NCBI GenBank assembly: GCA_904501915.1
Contig: CAJGCV010000043.1
Location: 1 to 16,490, forward strand
Reading direction: 5' to 3'
From: an uncultured Akkermansia sp.
GTDB taxonomy: Bacteria; Verrucomicrobiota; Verrucomicrobiia; Verrucomicrobiales; Akkermansiaceae
Length of the DNA stretch: 16,490 bases
Part shown: piece after piece, positions 7,026 through 13,731 of the stretch
How the letters are laid out: each line of letters starts with the position of its first letter
Position numbering within the stretch: the first letter of the stretch is position 1
Notes under the pieces: generated by a model
Told to the model about the DNA's origin: nothing
What the model saw: the letters and a program-made list of their open reading frames with translations, nothing else
The model's database searches: none
Program-made: the position numbers and the translations under genes

Positions 7026-8911
7026 TAGACGGATTCAACGTAACCAGGCATCAGCTCACTGAGCATCCACAGTGTCGGGTCGCACATATGCCGCGGCGCG
7101 ATGCGCGCAGGATCGGGACCGATGCGGGTAACACCACTTGCAGCATCTTCGAATGTAATGGGCGGAGCCCCCAGCTGCGATACGGCAAAGTAGCGCACAT
7201 TGCTGGAAATACTCTCTGCGGTAGTGCAGATGGATGGTTCAAGCGACATCATGAGCGCACGGAGGCGATCCGAATTCGCCTTCACATTGGCCTGAATGAT
7301 TTTCCCATTCTCGGATACAGGCAACAAGGGTTCGCCACCGCCTTCCGGTGTGCTGAGGTAACTCTCCCACAAATCGCACTTACCAATCAGCACCGAGAAA
7401 GGCGTATCCAACAGCTCGCCAGCACGGTGATTCAGCAGTTCGGCAATGCGGGCTTCCGTCTCTGCCATGATTTGCGTCTGCTGGTCAATACGGTGAGCCT
7501 CTGTTTTCAACTGAGGGTCGTCATGCTGCGTGATAATCCGGCGGAATGATTTGCTGGTGGTCGGGTCGAAGAGGAAGATGATGCCGGACGCCACAGAAAC
7601 ATGCATGGCACCAGGAGAATCATCGCTGCTGCGGCCCGGCTCGAAATGTTCACCGGCATTATCATAAAACACCACGGATACAGGCGGCAAGGTGCTGTTG
7701 GGAACAGAGAGATTATATACAAAGGGCTTCGGCAATTTGACCATACGCCCACGGCGGTGGAATTCCTCATACAGCGCACCCTCCAGGTCAGTCTTGGTCA
7801 GGTAGGCCTGCTGCGGGGTGGCAGAGGAGAACAAACGGGTGCTCACCTCATTGAGCTGGGCATTGCCAGTGGGGTCAGCATCGCGCCAGGCGAGATTGAA
7901 TCCCTTACTTCCCACATATGCCATCTCATGAATAAAGGAAGCCAGATAATAGGATTTACCGGATGCCGGTGCCCCGATAATGGAGAAAATCAGGGTTTCT
8001 ATCTCCAGGAAACGCGGCGGCAACTTGTGGCGGCAATGCGGGCAGGCCAGCTGAGTACAAGGCATACCCTTCTCATCGATAGCCTGCCCCTTGGTGTTAA
8101 ACCGCTTGGCATGGAAGCGCTTCATCGCATCCGGGCCAAGAACTGCATCGCCCATAAGCGATGGATGCGAGGCTATACTCATCACATCGCCCGTATTAAA
8201 TCGCAACCAGCACGAAGGGCAAAGATGAGTGCCCTGCTGGTCATCCACCATGGAAACCAGCTCCTCCGGCTCAACGGCAGGTGCTGCATGTACCGTTGGA
8301 GCGACCACCGGCTGCGGACTCTGTGGCATTACCTGAGGTGCTGCGGGCATGGCAACCTGGGCAGGCATCACAGGCGCAGGCGGAGGCACTACCACGGCAG
8401 GATTCGGCATGGCGTTTTCCTGCCAGGAAACCCTGCTGAACGCCTGAAGTGCACATGCACCGCCCGGCAGGCCATGCATGGTCACCAGCGCAGTCGGCGG
8501 CAGGTTCTTCGCCTTGTCTGATAGCTCAGCCGGAGTGAACGGCCCCTGCCAATTGGTCATGCCGGCATAGTAGTAATACCAGGCTTTGTTGTTGTATTTA
8601 CCACACACCTGAATCTGTTGGTCAGGCAGTGTAGAAGAGTAATAGAGGTGAAACAGGCCCCCGTTCACCCCAATCAGGTAGCCGCGTCCGTTTTCTAGTT
8701 CAAACGAGGACATGGTGGCTGCGCCATCGCGCATGTACTCCTGTTTCGGGTAGTATACGCACGTATCATTCTTCACCATCAGGATGGCAGCGATGCCTGG
8801 TTTCATGCTCAGTTGGACTCCGGCATCCGGGGCATTCCCGATGCTCACTGATGGCTGGGTGACGTGACGATGCCGCCCGGTAACACAATCAAAAATATAG
8901 AGATAATTCAT
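7025..8911 (-). CDS. P-loop GTPase with FHA-like, GYF_2 and zinc-binding regions
   Basis: A 628-residue multidomain protein. Residues 1-90 look like a degenerate FHA domain (beta-rich, SVSIGNAPDAGVQL). Residues 105-157 are a GYF_2 domain with WYYYYAGMTNWQGPF. Residues 160-215 are a Pro/Ala/Val linker with PPPAPVMP. C231-x2-C234 and C290-x2-C293 form a split zinc-binding site. The GTPase core has G1 GAPASGKS at 313-320, G3 as D417-N-A-G420 in VVFYDNAG, and G4 as GKCD at 510-513. This fits a TRAFAC-like GTPase of the kind predicted in GAP1-associated systems (DO-GTPase families). No membrane helix is seen. It lies 6 nt after the protease gene and shares TAATG with the GAP1-like gene, which is its likely partner. 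A role as nucleotide-dependent switch is inferred; GTP preference over ATP rests on the G4 motif. Confidence 0.82.
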   Translation of the reverse strand: MNYLYIFDCVTGRHRHVTQPSVSIGNAPDAGVQLSMKPGIAAILMVKNDTCVYYPKQEYMRDGAATMSSFELENGRGYLIGVNGGLFHLYYSSTLPDQQIQVCGKYNNKAWYYYYAGMTNWQGPFTPAELSDKAKNLPPTALVTMHGLPGGACALQAFSRVSWQENAMPNPAVVVPPPAPVMPAQVAMPAAPQVMPQSPQPVVAPTVHAAPAVEPEELVSMVDDQQGTHLCPSCWLRFNTGDVMSIASHPSLMGDAVLGPDAMKRFHAKRFNTKGQAIDEKGMPCTQLACPHCRHKLPPRFLEIETLIFSIIGAPASGKSYYLASFIHEMAYVGSKGFNLAWRDADPTGNAQLNEVSTRLFSSATPQQAYLTKTDLEGALYEEFHRRGRMVKLPKPFVYNLSVPNSTLPPVSVVFYDNAGEHFEPGRSSDDSPGAMHVSVASGIIFLFDPTTSKSFRRIITQHDDPQLKTEAHRIDQQTQIMAETEARIAELLNHRAGELLDTPFSVLIGKCDLWESYLSTPEGGGEPLLPVSENGKIIQANVKANSDRLRALMMSLEPSICTTAESISSNVRYFAVSQLGAPPITFEDAASGVTRIGPDPARIAPRHMCDPTLWMLSELMPGYVESV

Positions 8912-8917
8912 AGTGTA

Positions 8918-10237
8918 TTAAAGGGAAGATTTTTCGCGTTTAATCTGGTTAAGCCCTGCCAGCACGAGTCGCAGCACAACAAACCACGCAACAACCCCCA
9001 AGGCAAGGTGTTTCAGGAGTCCATAATCTGCCAGAAGGGTGCTATTCCAGAACATGTGCAGGCCTACAGGAATCAAGGCAACAAACAGGAAGCGTTTATC
9101 TATCAGAATACTGAAATCTATATAAGTATCTGTTTTCTCACGCAGATGGTTGCATATCTTGTTATCCAGCACCATCCAATAGGCCCCTGCCGTAATCGCC
9201 GTCCATACAACATGACCAAACGGTGTCATAACCGCCCGCAATTCAGCCACTATATCCATTTTGGCGCCTTTTGTTAAAAATGCAAGAAAGCAATAGCCTG
9301 CACTCTCAAATGCAGCGAAGCCAGCACCGACAGCGGCCCCCACCACCAACCCGGTCAGGATGCGCCCATTGCGAAGCTTGCCTGCCAGCAAAATAGCCAC
9401 GAGAAGCTTAGCAGGTTCCTCCGTGAGGCCTGCCCAGTACGCCTCCTTCAGGGTTGGGAAAAATGAATGAAATATCAGAGCCAAGATTATGGAAAGAAGG
9501 CCACCGCCCACCAGAGCTTTACAACCGGAATAAAATGATACATCCCGGCGCACATTCAGTTCGTAAAACAATACAAAGATGCTGAAAGGGATACCAAAAC
9601 TGCCAACAAACATCAAGCCTGGCAGAAGAAACGGATTTTCAAAGCGTTGCAATGCATAGGTGAACCCAAAGTACATTATGAGGGAGAACAACACCAGGCG
9701 GGCAAACACCCAGGGAGTCGGGAAATGCGTGGGTACTGAAGCGAGAGGTGGTGTTCCCTTGCTGGTGCCGGCTATAAAACAATCCATCAACTCATCTTCG
9801 GTATGGTGCCTGAACACAGCAGAGAAGAAATTCCCGATAGAAAATCCTTTAAGTGAGGGCAACTTGACCTGTGATGACTCCGGCGGGAGCAATGTGCTGA
9901 TGGGCGTCCAGTTCGCCATACCGGCTTTCCACGCCATATCCTGCGGCAGCAGTGCTCCGCTGGACAGCATCGTCCGGATGGTAGCCAGGCTGTACGGTCC
10001 ACTGGTCACACCATTCTTTGATACCATGTATCCTTCATCCACAGGTGTTCCTACCTGTGGTTGTCCACCAGGTGAAGGAGGCGGAGCCGACGAGAATCCA
10101 CCTGCCGGAGCAGATTCTTCCTTAAGCATGGTGTTGGCATCTATCATCCCCATGCCACGGAAACTTTCCAGTTCCTGCTGAGAAAACGGACCTTCCCAGG
10201 TTACTCCGTTGTCAATTGAGTAGTAATACTTTTTCAT
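8918..10237 (-). CDS. PrsW-family intramembrane protease with two GYF_2 domains
   Basis: A 439-residue protein. Two GYF_2 domains sit at the N-terminus: residues 3-41 (YYYSIDNGVTWEGPFSQQEL) and 69-118 (GYMVSKNGVTSGPYSLATIR, then AWKAGMANWTPI). A Pro/Gly linker with APPPSPGGQP joins them. The rest is polytopic, with about eight hydrophobic helices from 175. PrsW-type motifs are present: E273-E274-P-A-K277, E311 in FAAFESAGY, H342 in FGHVVW, and H394 in GLHMFW. These families cleave membrane substrates and in Bacillus PrsW acts on an anti-sigma factor. I chose the ATG at 10237 because AAGGA precedes it by 5 nt; an in-frame GTG at 10267 would overlap the upstream gene. The likely substrate is one of the single-pass neighbours, which is inference. 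Confidence 0.85.
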   Translation of the reverse strand: MKKYYYSIDNGVTWEGPFSQQELESFRGMGMIDANTMLKEESAPAGGFSSAPPPSPGGQPQVGTPVDEGYMVSKNGVTSGPYSLATIRTMLSSGALLPQDMAWKAGMANWTPISTLLPPESSQVKLPSLKGFSIGNFFSAVFRHHTEDELMDCFIAGTSKGTPPLASVPTHFPTPWVFARLVLFSLIMYFGFTYALQRFENPFLLPGLMFVGSFGIPFSIFVLFYELNVRRDVSFYSGCKALVGGGLLSIILALIFHSFFPTLKEAYWAGLTEEPAKLLVAILLAGKLRNGRILTGLVVGAAVGAGFAAFESAGYCFLAFLTKGAKMDIVAELRAVMTPFGHVVWTAITAGAYWMVLDNKICNHLREKTDTYIDFSILIDKRFLFVALIPVGLHMFWNSTLLADYGLLKHLALGVVAWFVVLRLVLAGLNQIKREKSSL

Positions 10238-10259
10238 ATTTGTCCTTAACTTTGGAAAT

Positions 10260-10715
10260 TTATTCACCCTCGACCAACAGCACCGCCCCTTCCGGAGCGC
10301 CGTGGGCAGCCAGAATGGTCTGTCGCTCGCTCACCGTGAGTGTCCCGCAATGCGGCAGAGCCTGCGTAATTCTACGGGTTTTGCCATCCGGCTGGCAAAT
10401 GATGCATGTAACGTTAACCGGCGCAGAAGGAGACGATGCGTCGCGCAGCACCCCGGCTGAGACCACATGGTTCAGCGTCTGCCAGTAAAAGCCATCGGAA
10501 TCCTCGTGATTAGGTACATCCGGGTAACGACACCGACCACAGCGAAACCCCAGGGTTCTGCCTTTCAACTCCTGCACACTTCCCTCGGACTCATACAACC
10601 ACTCCCCATCCTTCCTGCGAGTCAGGCCAATGGGCGCACGGTGCACAGCCTGCTGAATCTGCATCAGCTCGTGACTGCCGCAGACAGGACAGGTAAAGAT
10701 GATTTTAGTGTCCAT
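10260..10715 (-). CDS. small zinc-ribbon protein
   Basis: A 151-residue soluble protein with three Cys pairs: CPVC at 9-12, CGRC at 59-62 and CIIC at 104-107. The first two probably make a zinc ribbon. Nothing suggests catalysis, and I do not recognise a family. It is the first gene of the five-gene minus-strand operon, with its ATG about 14 nt after a predicted transcription start. Its stop lies 22 nt before the protease start. Within the island it could be a nucleic-acid or protein adaptor. The GTPase two genes downstream has a similar split Cys-pair arrangement, which hints at related accessory domains. Confidence 0.75.
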   Translation of the reverse strand: MDTKIIFTCPVCGSHELMQIQQAVHRAPIGLTRRKDGEWLYESEGSVQELKGRTLGFRCGRCRYPDVPNHEDSDGFYWQTLNHVVSAGVLRDASSPSAPVNVTCIICQPDGKTRRITQALPHCGTLTVSERQTILAAHGAPEGAVLLVEGE

Positions 10716-10735
10716 ATGGATATTTTCTAAACACT

Positions 10736-10764
10736 AATATGTAGCAAAACTGCTAGCTTGTCAA
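10736..10764 (-). promoter_or_regulatory. promoter of the five-gene minus-strand operon
   Basis: On the minus strand a perfect TTGACA (10759-10764) and CATATT (10736-10741) are separated by 17 bp. The predicted start near 10729 leaves a very short leader before the ATG at 10715. It is the best -35 box in the window. Confidence 0.72.
10742..10755. promoter_or_regulatory. candidate operator in the promoter spacer
   Basis: TAGCA (10742-10746) and TGCTA (10751-10755) form a perfect inverted repeat around AAAC, wholly inside the 17-bp spacer between the -35 and -10 of the minus-strand promoter. A related half site, TGCTA, overlaps the -10 region of the divergent promoter at 10835-10839. The adjacent HTH protein is the obvious candidate binder. 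A second palindrome, TCCATATGGA, lies at 10711-10720 over the zinc-ribbon start codon. Confidence 0.45.
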
Positions 10765-10814
10765 CTTCAATTCCGTTAATAACAGGTATTTGTCCAAGAA
10801 AATTAACAATCCGC

Positions 10815-10843
10815 TTGCCAACGTGTCTCGAAAATGCTATTTT
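10815..10843 (+). promoter_or_regulatory. promoter of the HTH-kinase operon
   Basis: TTGCCA (10815-10820) and TATTTT (10838-10843) are spaced by 17 bp. The expected start falls at about 10850, exactly on an in-frame GTG. If right, the mRNA is leaderless and the ORF portion upstream of 10850 is promoter, not protein. Confidence 0.6.
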
Positions 10844-10849
10844 TGCAAC

Positions 10850-11194
10850 GTGGAGACGCAAGACCAGTCCGAATTGAAGAAAAGCATCAAAATCTGGCTG
10901 AAGGCAAACAATTACAGTTACGCCTGGCTGGCAGAGCGTTGCTATGTTTCCGAAGCAACCGTGCGGAACTGGATGGCCAAGAAGCTGATACCGGCGGCAA
11001 AGGTACATATCATCCGCGAGATGGTGAAGGAGCTGCCGCTGGTTCTCCCCGGGCGCGTGCAGGTGGAGGAAGAGACCAAGATAACGCTGAGTCTCGATGC
11101 CGCCACGCGCGCCGCGCTGGAAAAACGGGCCTTTGCCCAGGGAAAGACTCTGGCAGAATTTCTGGCAGATGAAGTGCCACACCTCGGGAACTGA
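10850..11194 (+). CDS. small HTH DNA-binding regulator
   Basis: A protein of 114 residues if it starts at the GTG at 10850. Residues 8-58 look like a helix-turn-helix of the Cro/CI or plasmid-regulator style (WLAERCYVSEATVRNWMAKK at 26-45). Residues 77-110 (ITLSLDAATRAALEKRAFAQ) resemble a ribbon-helix-helix dimerisation unit. The reading frame extends to a TTG at 10790 (134 residues), but that stretch contains a good promoter, so I prefer a leaderless GTG start. There is no Shine-Dalgarno site at either. It lies 14 nt before the kinase gene and diverges from the five-gene operon, so I infer it is the local regulator of both. Confidence 0.72.
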   Translation: METQDQSELKKSIKIWLKANNYSYAWLAERCYVSEATVRNWMAKKLIPAAKVHIIREMVKELPLVLPGRVQVEEETKITLSLDAATRAALEKRAFAQGKTLAEFLADEVPHLGN

Positions 11195-11208
11195 CGCTAA
11201 CGGAATTG

Positions 11209-12744
11209 ATGCCCGGCATACCAGAGATGACTGATAACGCACTACCCTGCGGAACCCTGCTGGGGCAGTATAAACTGGAACAGGCCACGGCGCAAGGGGG
11301 CTTCGGTGTTCTTTACCAGGCATGGGACACCCGCATGAACCGCCGGGTTGCCATCAAAGAGTGCTTCCCGACAGCCCTTTGCCACCGGGATACCGCCACC
11401 GGACAGGTACGTCCTCATTCAGAATCATTACGCCCACTGTATGAAGCCGCGCTTAACGATGTATTCGAGGAAGCCCGGACGCTCTCCGGCCTGCACCATG
11501 CGCATGTGGTGCCGGTGTATGATATTTTCCGGGCGGCGGGGAGTATGTTTTATGTAATGCCCTGGCTGGAGGGAGGCTCGCTACGGGATAAGATTGCAGC
11601 GGGGCATGCCGTGTCCGCAGAAGAATCGGACCGGTGGTTATTGTCTCTTCTTTCGGCGCTGGAGTACCTGCACAGCCGGCAGATTATCCACCGCGATATC
11701 AAGCCCGGCAACATCATGTTTGATGCCGATGGCAACCCGATGCTGGTGGATTTCGGCTCTGCGCTGAACCGCGCCACCAAGGTGGACACCACCACGCAGG
11801 GCGAATTCTCACCCGTGTACGCCTCCCCCGAACAGGTAAGCGGCAAGGGAAAAATCGGCCCGTGGACGGATTTATACTCCCTGGCAGCCACCTGGTATGA
11901 GCTGCTCACCAGTACACAGCCCGAAGCTGCCCAGCAGCGCCTGGTGCAGGATGATTTGCAGCCACTCCCCCCGGGCAGAACCGTGATGGAGCAAAGCATC
12001 ATGCAGAATCTGGCGCTGGATGCGGCGGCGCGTTGCCAGTCTGCACGGGAGTGGTGCGACTGGCTCCAGGCTGGGCAATTGCCCGCAGTTGTAACCCGCC
12101 GCCGCCGCACTTCCTGGCTCAAGGGAGGTCTGCTGCTAGTCCTTGGCATGGGGATTGCCTTCTATGCCGGCACGAACATCTCCTCTCCACAAGAAGCCAC
12201 GCAGGAACCCGCCAGGCAGGAAACCAGCATTGATGTCTCAGAAGAATACTACCGCGAAATCTGCCAGAAACTCGGGCTATACCAACTCCAGCAGCAATTA
12301 GAAGCCAGCCAGCAGCAATACGCGGTCATAGAGCAGGACTTCCTGAAAAAAGCAGGGATGCTTCTGGAAAAAATCAAAGGTCTTGAAAAGGAGAACCGTT
12401 CTTCCTCAACAGTCATGGAAGAATTCTACAGCCTTAAAAAAAGGCTAAACAAACTCAGGGAGAACGCTGTTAAGGAAATCGACCGCAATGAGGGCAAAGA
12501 ATCAGCGATTTATTCTCAATTGCAGGATATAAGCAGCAATCCGAACGCCCATTACCCCTGGAAAACCCAGCAGGAATTCCTGATGCTCCGGAAAATCCAA
12601 CCCAGACTGGAGAAGGATTTTCAATCTGGAGTAGCCTTCGGCACCTCGGTTCGCATGAACATTTCTCGGTACGGGGTTAATGAATTATGGGAAACGGAGA
12701 AAGCGCTACAAAAGGCTTCACTGGATTATAACTTTCTTGAATAG
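11209..12744 (+). CDS. transmembrane Ser/Thr protein kinase (PknB-like)
   Basis: A 511-residue Hanks-type kinase. The glycine loop is AQGGFGVLYQAWD, with the first Gly replaced by Ala. The catalytic residues are present: K50 in VAIKE, the HRDIKPGNIM loop with D163, DFG with D181, and the ASPEQ segment at about 205-209 in place of APE. The kinase domain ends near 290. A basic RRRR stretch precedes one membrane helix at about 303-322, so the kinase lies inside and residues 323-511 outside. That part is Gln/Glu/Lys-rich and helical (coiled coil near 350-430), with no PASTA repeats. A TTG just before the ATG at 11209 is an alternative start. It follows the HTH gene closely. I infer that it phosphorylates members of the divergent operon, with the FHA-like region of the GTPase as a candidate phosphothreonine reader. 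Confidence 0.88.
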   Translation: MPGIPEMTDNALPCGTLLGQYKLEQATAQGGFGVLYQAWDTRMNRRVAIKECFPTALCHRDTATGQVRPHSESLRPLYEAALNDVFEEARTLSGLHHAHVVPVYDIFRAAGSMFYVMPWLEGGSLRDKIAAGHAVSAEESDRWLLSLLSALEYLHSRQIIHRDIKPGNIMFDADGNPMLVDFGSALNRATKVDTTTQGEFSPVYASPEQVSGKGKIGPWTDLYSLAATWYELLTSTQPEAAQQRLVQDDLQPLPPGRTVMEQSIMQNLALDAAARCQSAREWCDWLQAGQLPAVVTRRRRTSWLKGGLLLVLGMGIAFYAGTNISSPQEATQEPARQETSIDVSEEYYREICQKLGLYQLQQQLEASQQQYAVIEQDFLKKAGMLLEKIKGLEKENRSSSTVMEEFYSLKKRLNKLRENAVKEIDRNEGKESAIYSQLQDISSNPNAHYPWKTQQEFLMLRKIQPRLEKDFQSGVAFGTSVRMNISRYGVNELWETEKALQKASLDYNFLE

Positions 12745-12810
12745 GGGCGCTTATCCACCTAGAAATCCTGCACAGACGCTGTTTTTTACGTCCTCGGAGC
12801 CCTCGGGCTC

Positions 12811-12851
12811 CAATAAAATCCGCCGCAGCGGTGCAGAGACCGATGCGGCGG
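12811..12851 (-). terminator. intrinsic terminator of the fucose operon
   Basis: On the minus strand CCGCCGCA (complement of 12844-12851) pairs with TGCGGCGG (complement of 12820-12827), 8 GC-rich pairs around a 16-nt loop, followed by ATTTTATT. It lies 29 nt after the fucA stop. An adjacent GGAGCC-CTCG-GGCTCC hairpin at 12796-12811 may add to termination of the convergent kinase transcript, although it lacks a T tract. Confidence 0.65.
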
Positions 12852-12879
12852 TGAAAGAAGAGATGGAGGAAGGAGACGC

Positions 12880-13707
12880 TTAGTCCTTTTTCTCACCGGC
12901 GATACCCATGGTGTAGCCGTTGTACTCACGGAAGTTGTACAGGGGCTGGCCTTCGGGTACGGCGTAGCCGATATTCTTGCGGATGGCCAGGAAGTCGGCG
13001 ATGCCGGCTTCATTCACCTGGTTGAGCTTGCCGCCGTGCATGTCGGCGAAGAGCACCATCTTGCAGTAGGCATCGGCGTTCTCCATGAACCACTCGGCTT
13101 CCTCGATGTGGCGGGCGCCGGTGATGACGCCATGGTTCTCCATGAATACCACGGTGCTCTGGTGGCAGGCCTTGGCCACGGCCTCGGCGGTCTCGGGGGA
13201 GCCGGGGGTGCCGTAAGGAGCCAGCGGAATCTGGCCCAGGAAGATATCAGCCTCGGGGTTAATGCCGTTCGGGGGCACCATACCGGCAAAGAGGAAGGCA
13301 TTGCAGCACGGGGGATGCGCGTGGATGCAGGCGTTCACGCCCACTTCCTTCATCATGGCGATGTGGGTCTTCACCTCGCTGGTGGCGGGGCGGTAGCCGC
13401 AGAGCTGGCCGGCGTTCATGTCTACCATGCAGATGTCCTCCACGGTCATGAAGCCCTTGGAGCAAAGCGTGGGGGAGCAGAGCACGAGGTCCTTGGCCAC
13501 GCGCACGGAGAGGTTACCACCGTTGCCGTCCACGTATTCGCGCTGCCAGAGGCGGCGGCCCATGTCGACCATGCGCTCCTTGATTACGCGGATTTCGGGG
13601 CTGTTGAAGAAAGCATCGATTTCTTCGCGGGTCTGCGGGTCGTAGTTCTCCCAGGGGAAGATGCGGTCCGGCAGAGCGGGTTTGATGTAGAGTTCGGGAT
13701 TAGCCAT
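12880..13707 (-). CDS. fucA: L-fuculose-1-phosphate aldolase (class II aldolase/adducin family)
   Basis: It cleaves L-fuculose-1-phosphate to dihydroxyacetone phosphate and L-lactaldehyde in the cytoplasm with a Zn ion. This 275-residue protein shows the family motifs in order: GNGGNLSVR (phosphate-binding loop, near 62-70), TSEVKTHIAMM with the catalytic Glu near 110, HAHPP near 129-133 with two Zn-binding His, and ENHGVITGA near 190 with the third. It is longer than E. coli FucA (215), with an extra N-terminal segment of about 40 residues (KPALPDRIFPWENYDPQ). It could act on rhamnulose-1-phosphate instead, but the adjacent fucI and fucK decide for fucose. It follows fucK by 24 nt and has no Shine-Dalgarno site. 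Confidence 0.92.
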   Translation of the reverse strand: MANPELYIKPALPDRIFPWENYDPQTREEIDAFFNSPEIRVIKERMVDMGRRLWQREYVDGNGGNLSVRVAKDLVLCSPTLCSKGFMTVEDICMVDMNAGQLCGYRPATSEVKTHIAMMKEVGVNACIHAHPPCCNAFLFAGMVPPNGINPEADIFLGQIPLAPYGTPGSPETAEAVAKACHQSTVVFMENHGVITGARHIEEAEWFMENADAYCKMVLFADMHGGKLNQVNEAGIADFLAIRKNIGYAVPEGQPLYNFREYNGYTMGIAGEKKD

Positions 13708-13731
13708 AATACAATGATTAATGATTAGTGA
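13708..13731 (-). repeat. three tandem TAATCA heptamers before fucA
   Basis: On the minus strand the fucK-fucA gap carries three TAATCA units at 7-nt spacing (TAATCAC, TAATCAT, TAATCAT), just before the fucA ATG. The region is AT-rich and unstructured. It may act as a translation-enhancing unpaired leader where no Shine-Dalgarno site exists. Confidence 0.5.

Noticed and set aside
7601..8521. 306-residue plus-strand ORF over the GTPase gene
   Set aside because: Antisense shadow, with His/Arg runs arising from the Pro/Ala linker on the other strand.
10238..10267. GTG start at 10267 for the PrsW-type protein
   Set aside because: It would overlap the zinc-ribbon gene, whereas the ATG at 10237 has AAGGA at good spacing and begins directly at the GYF_2 domain.
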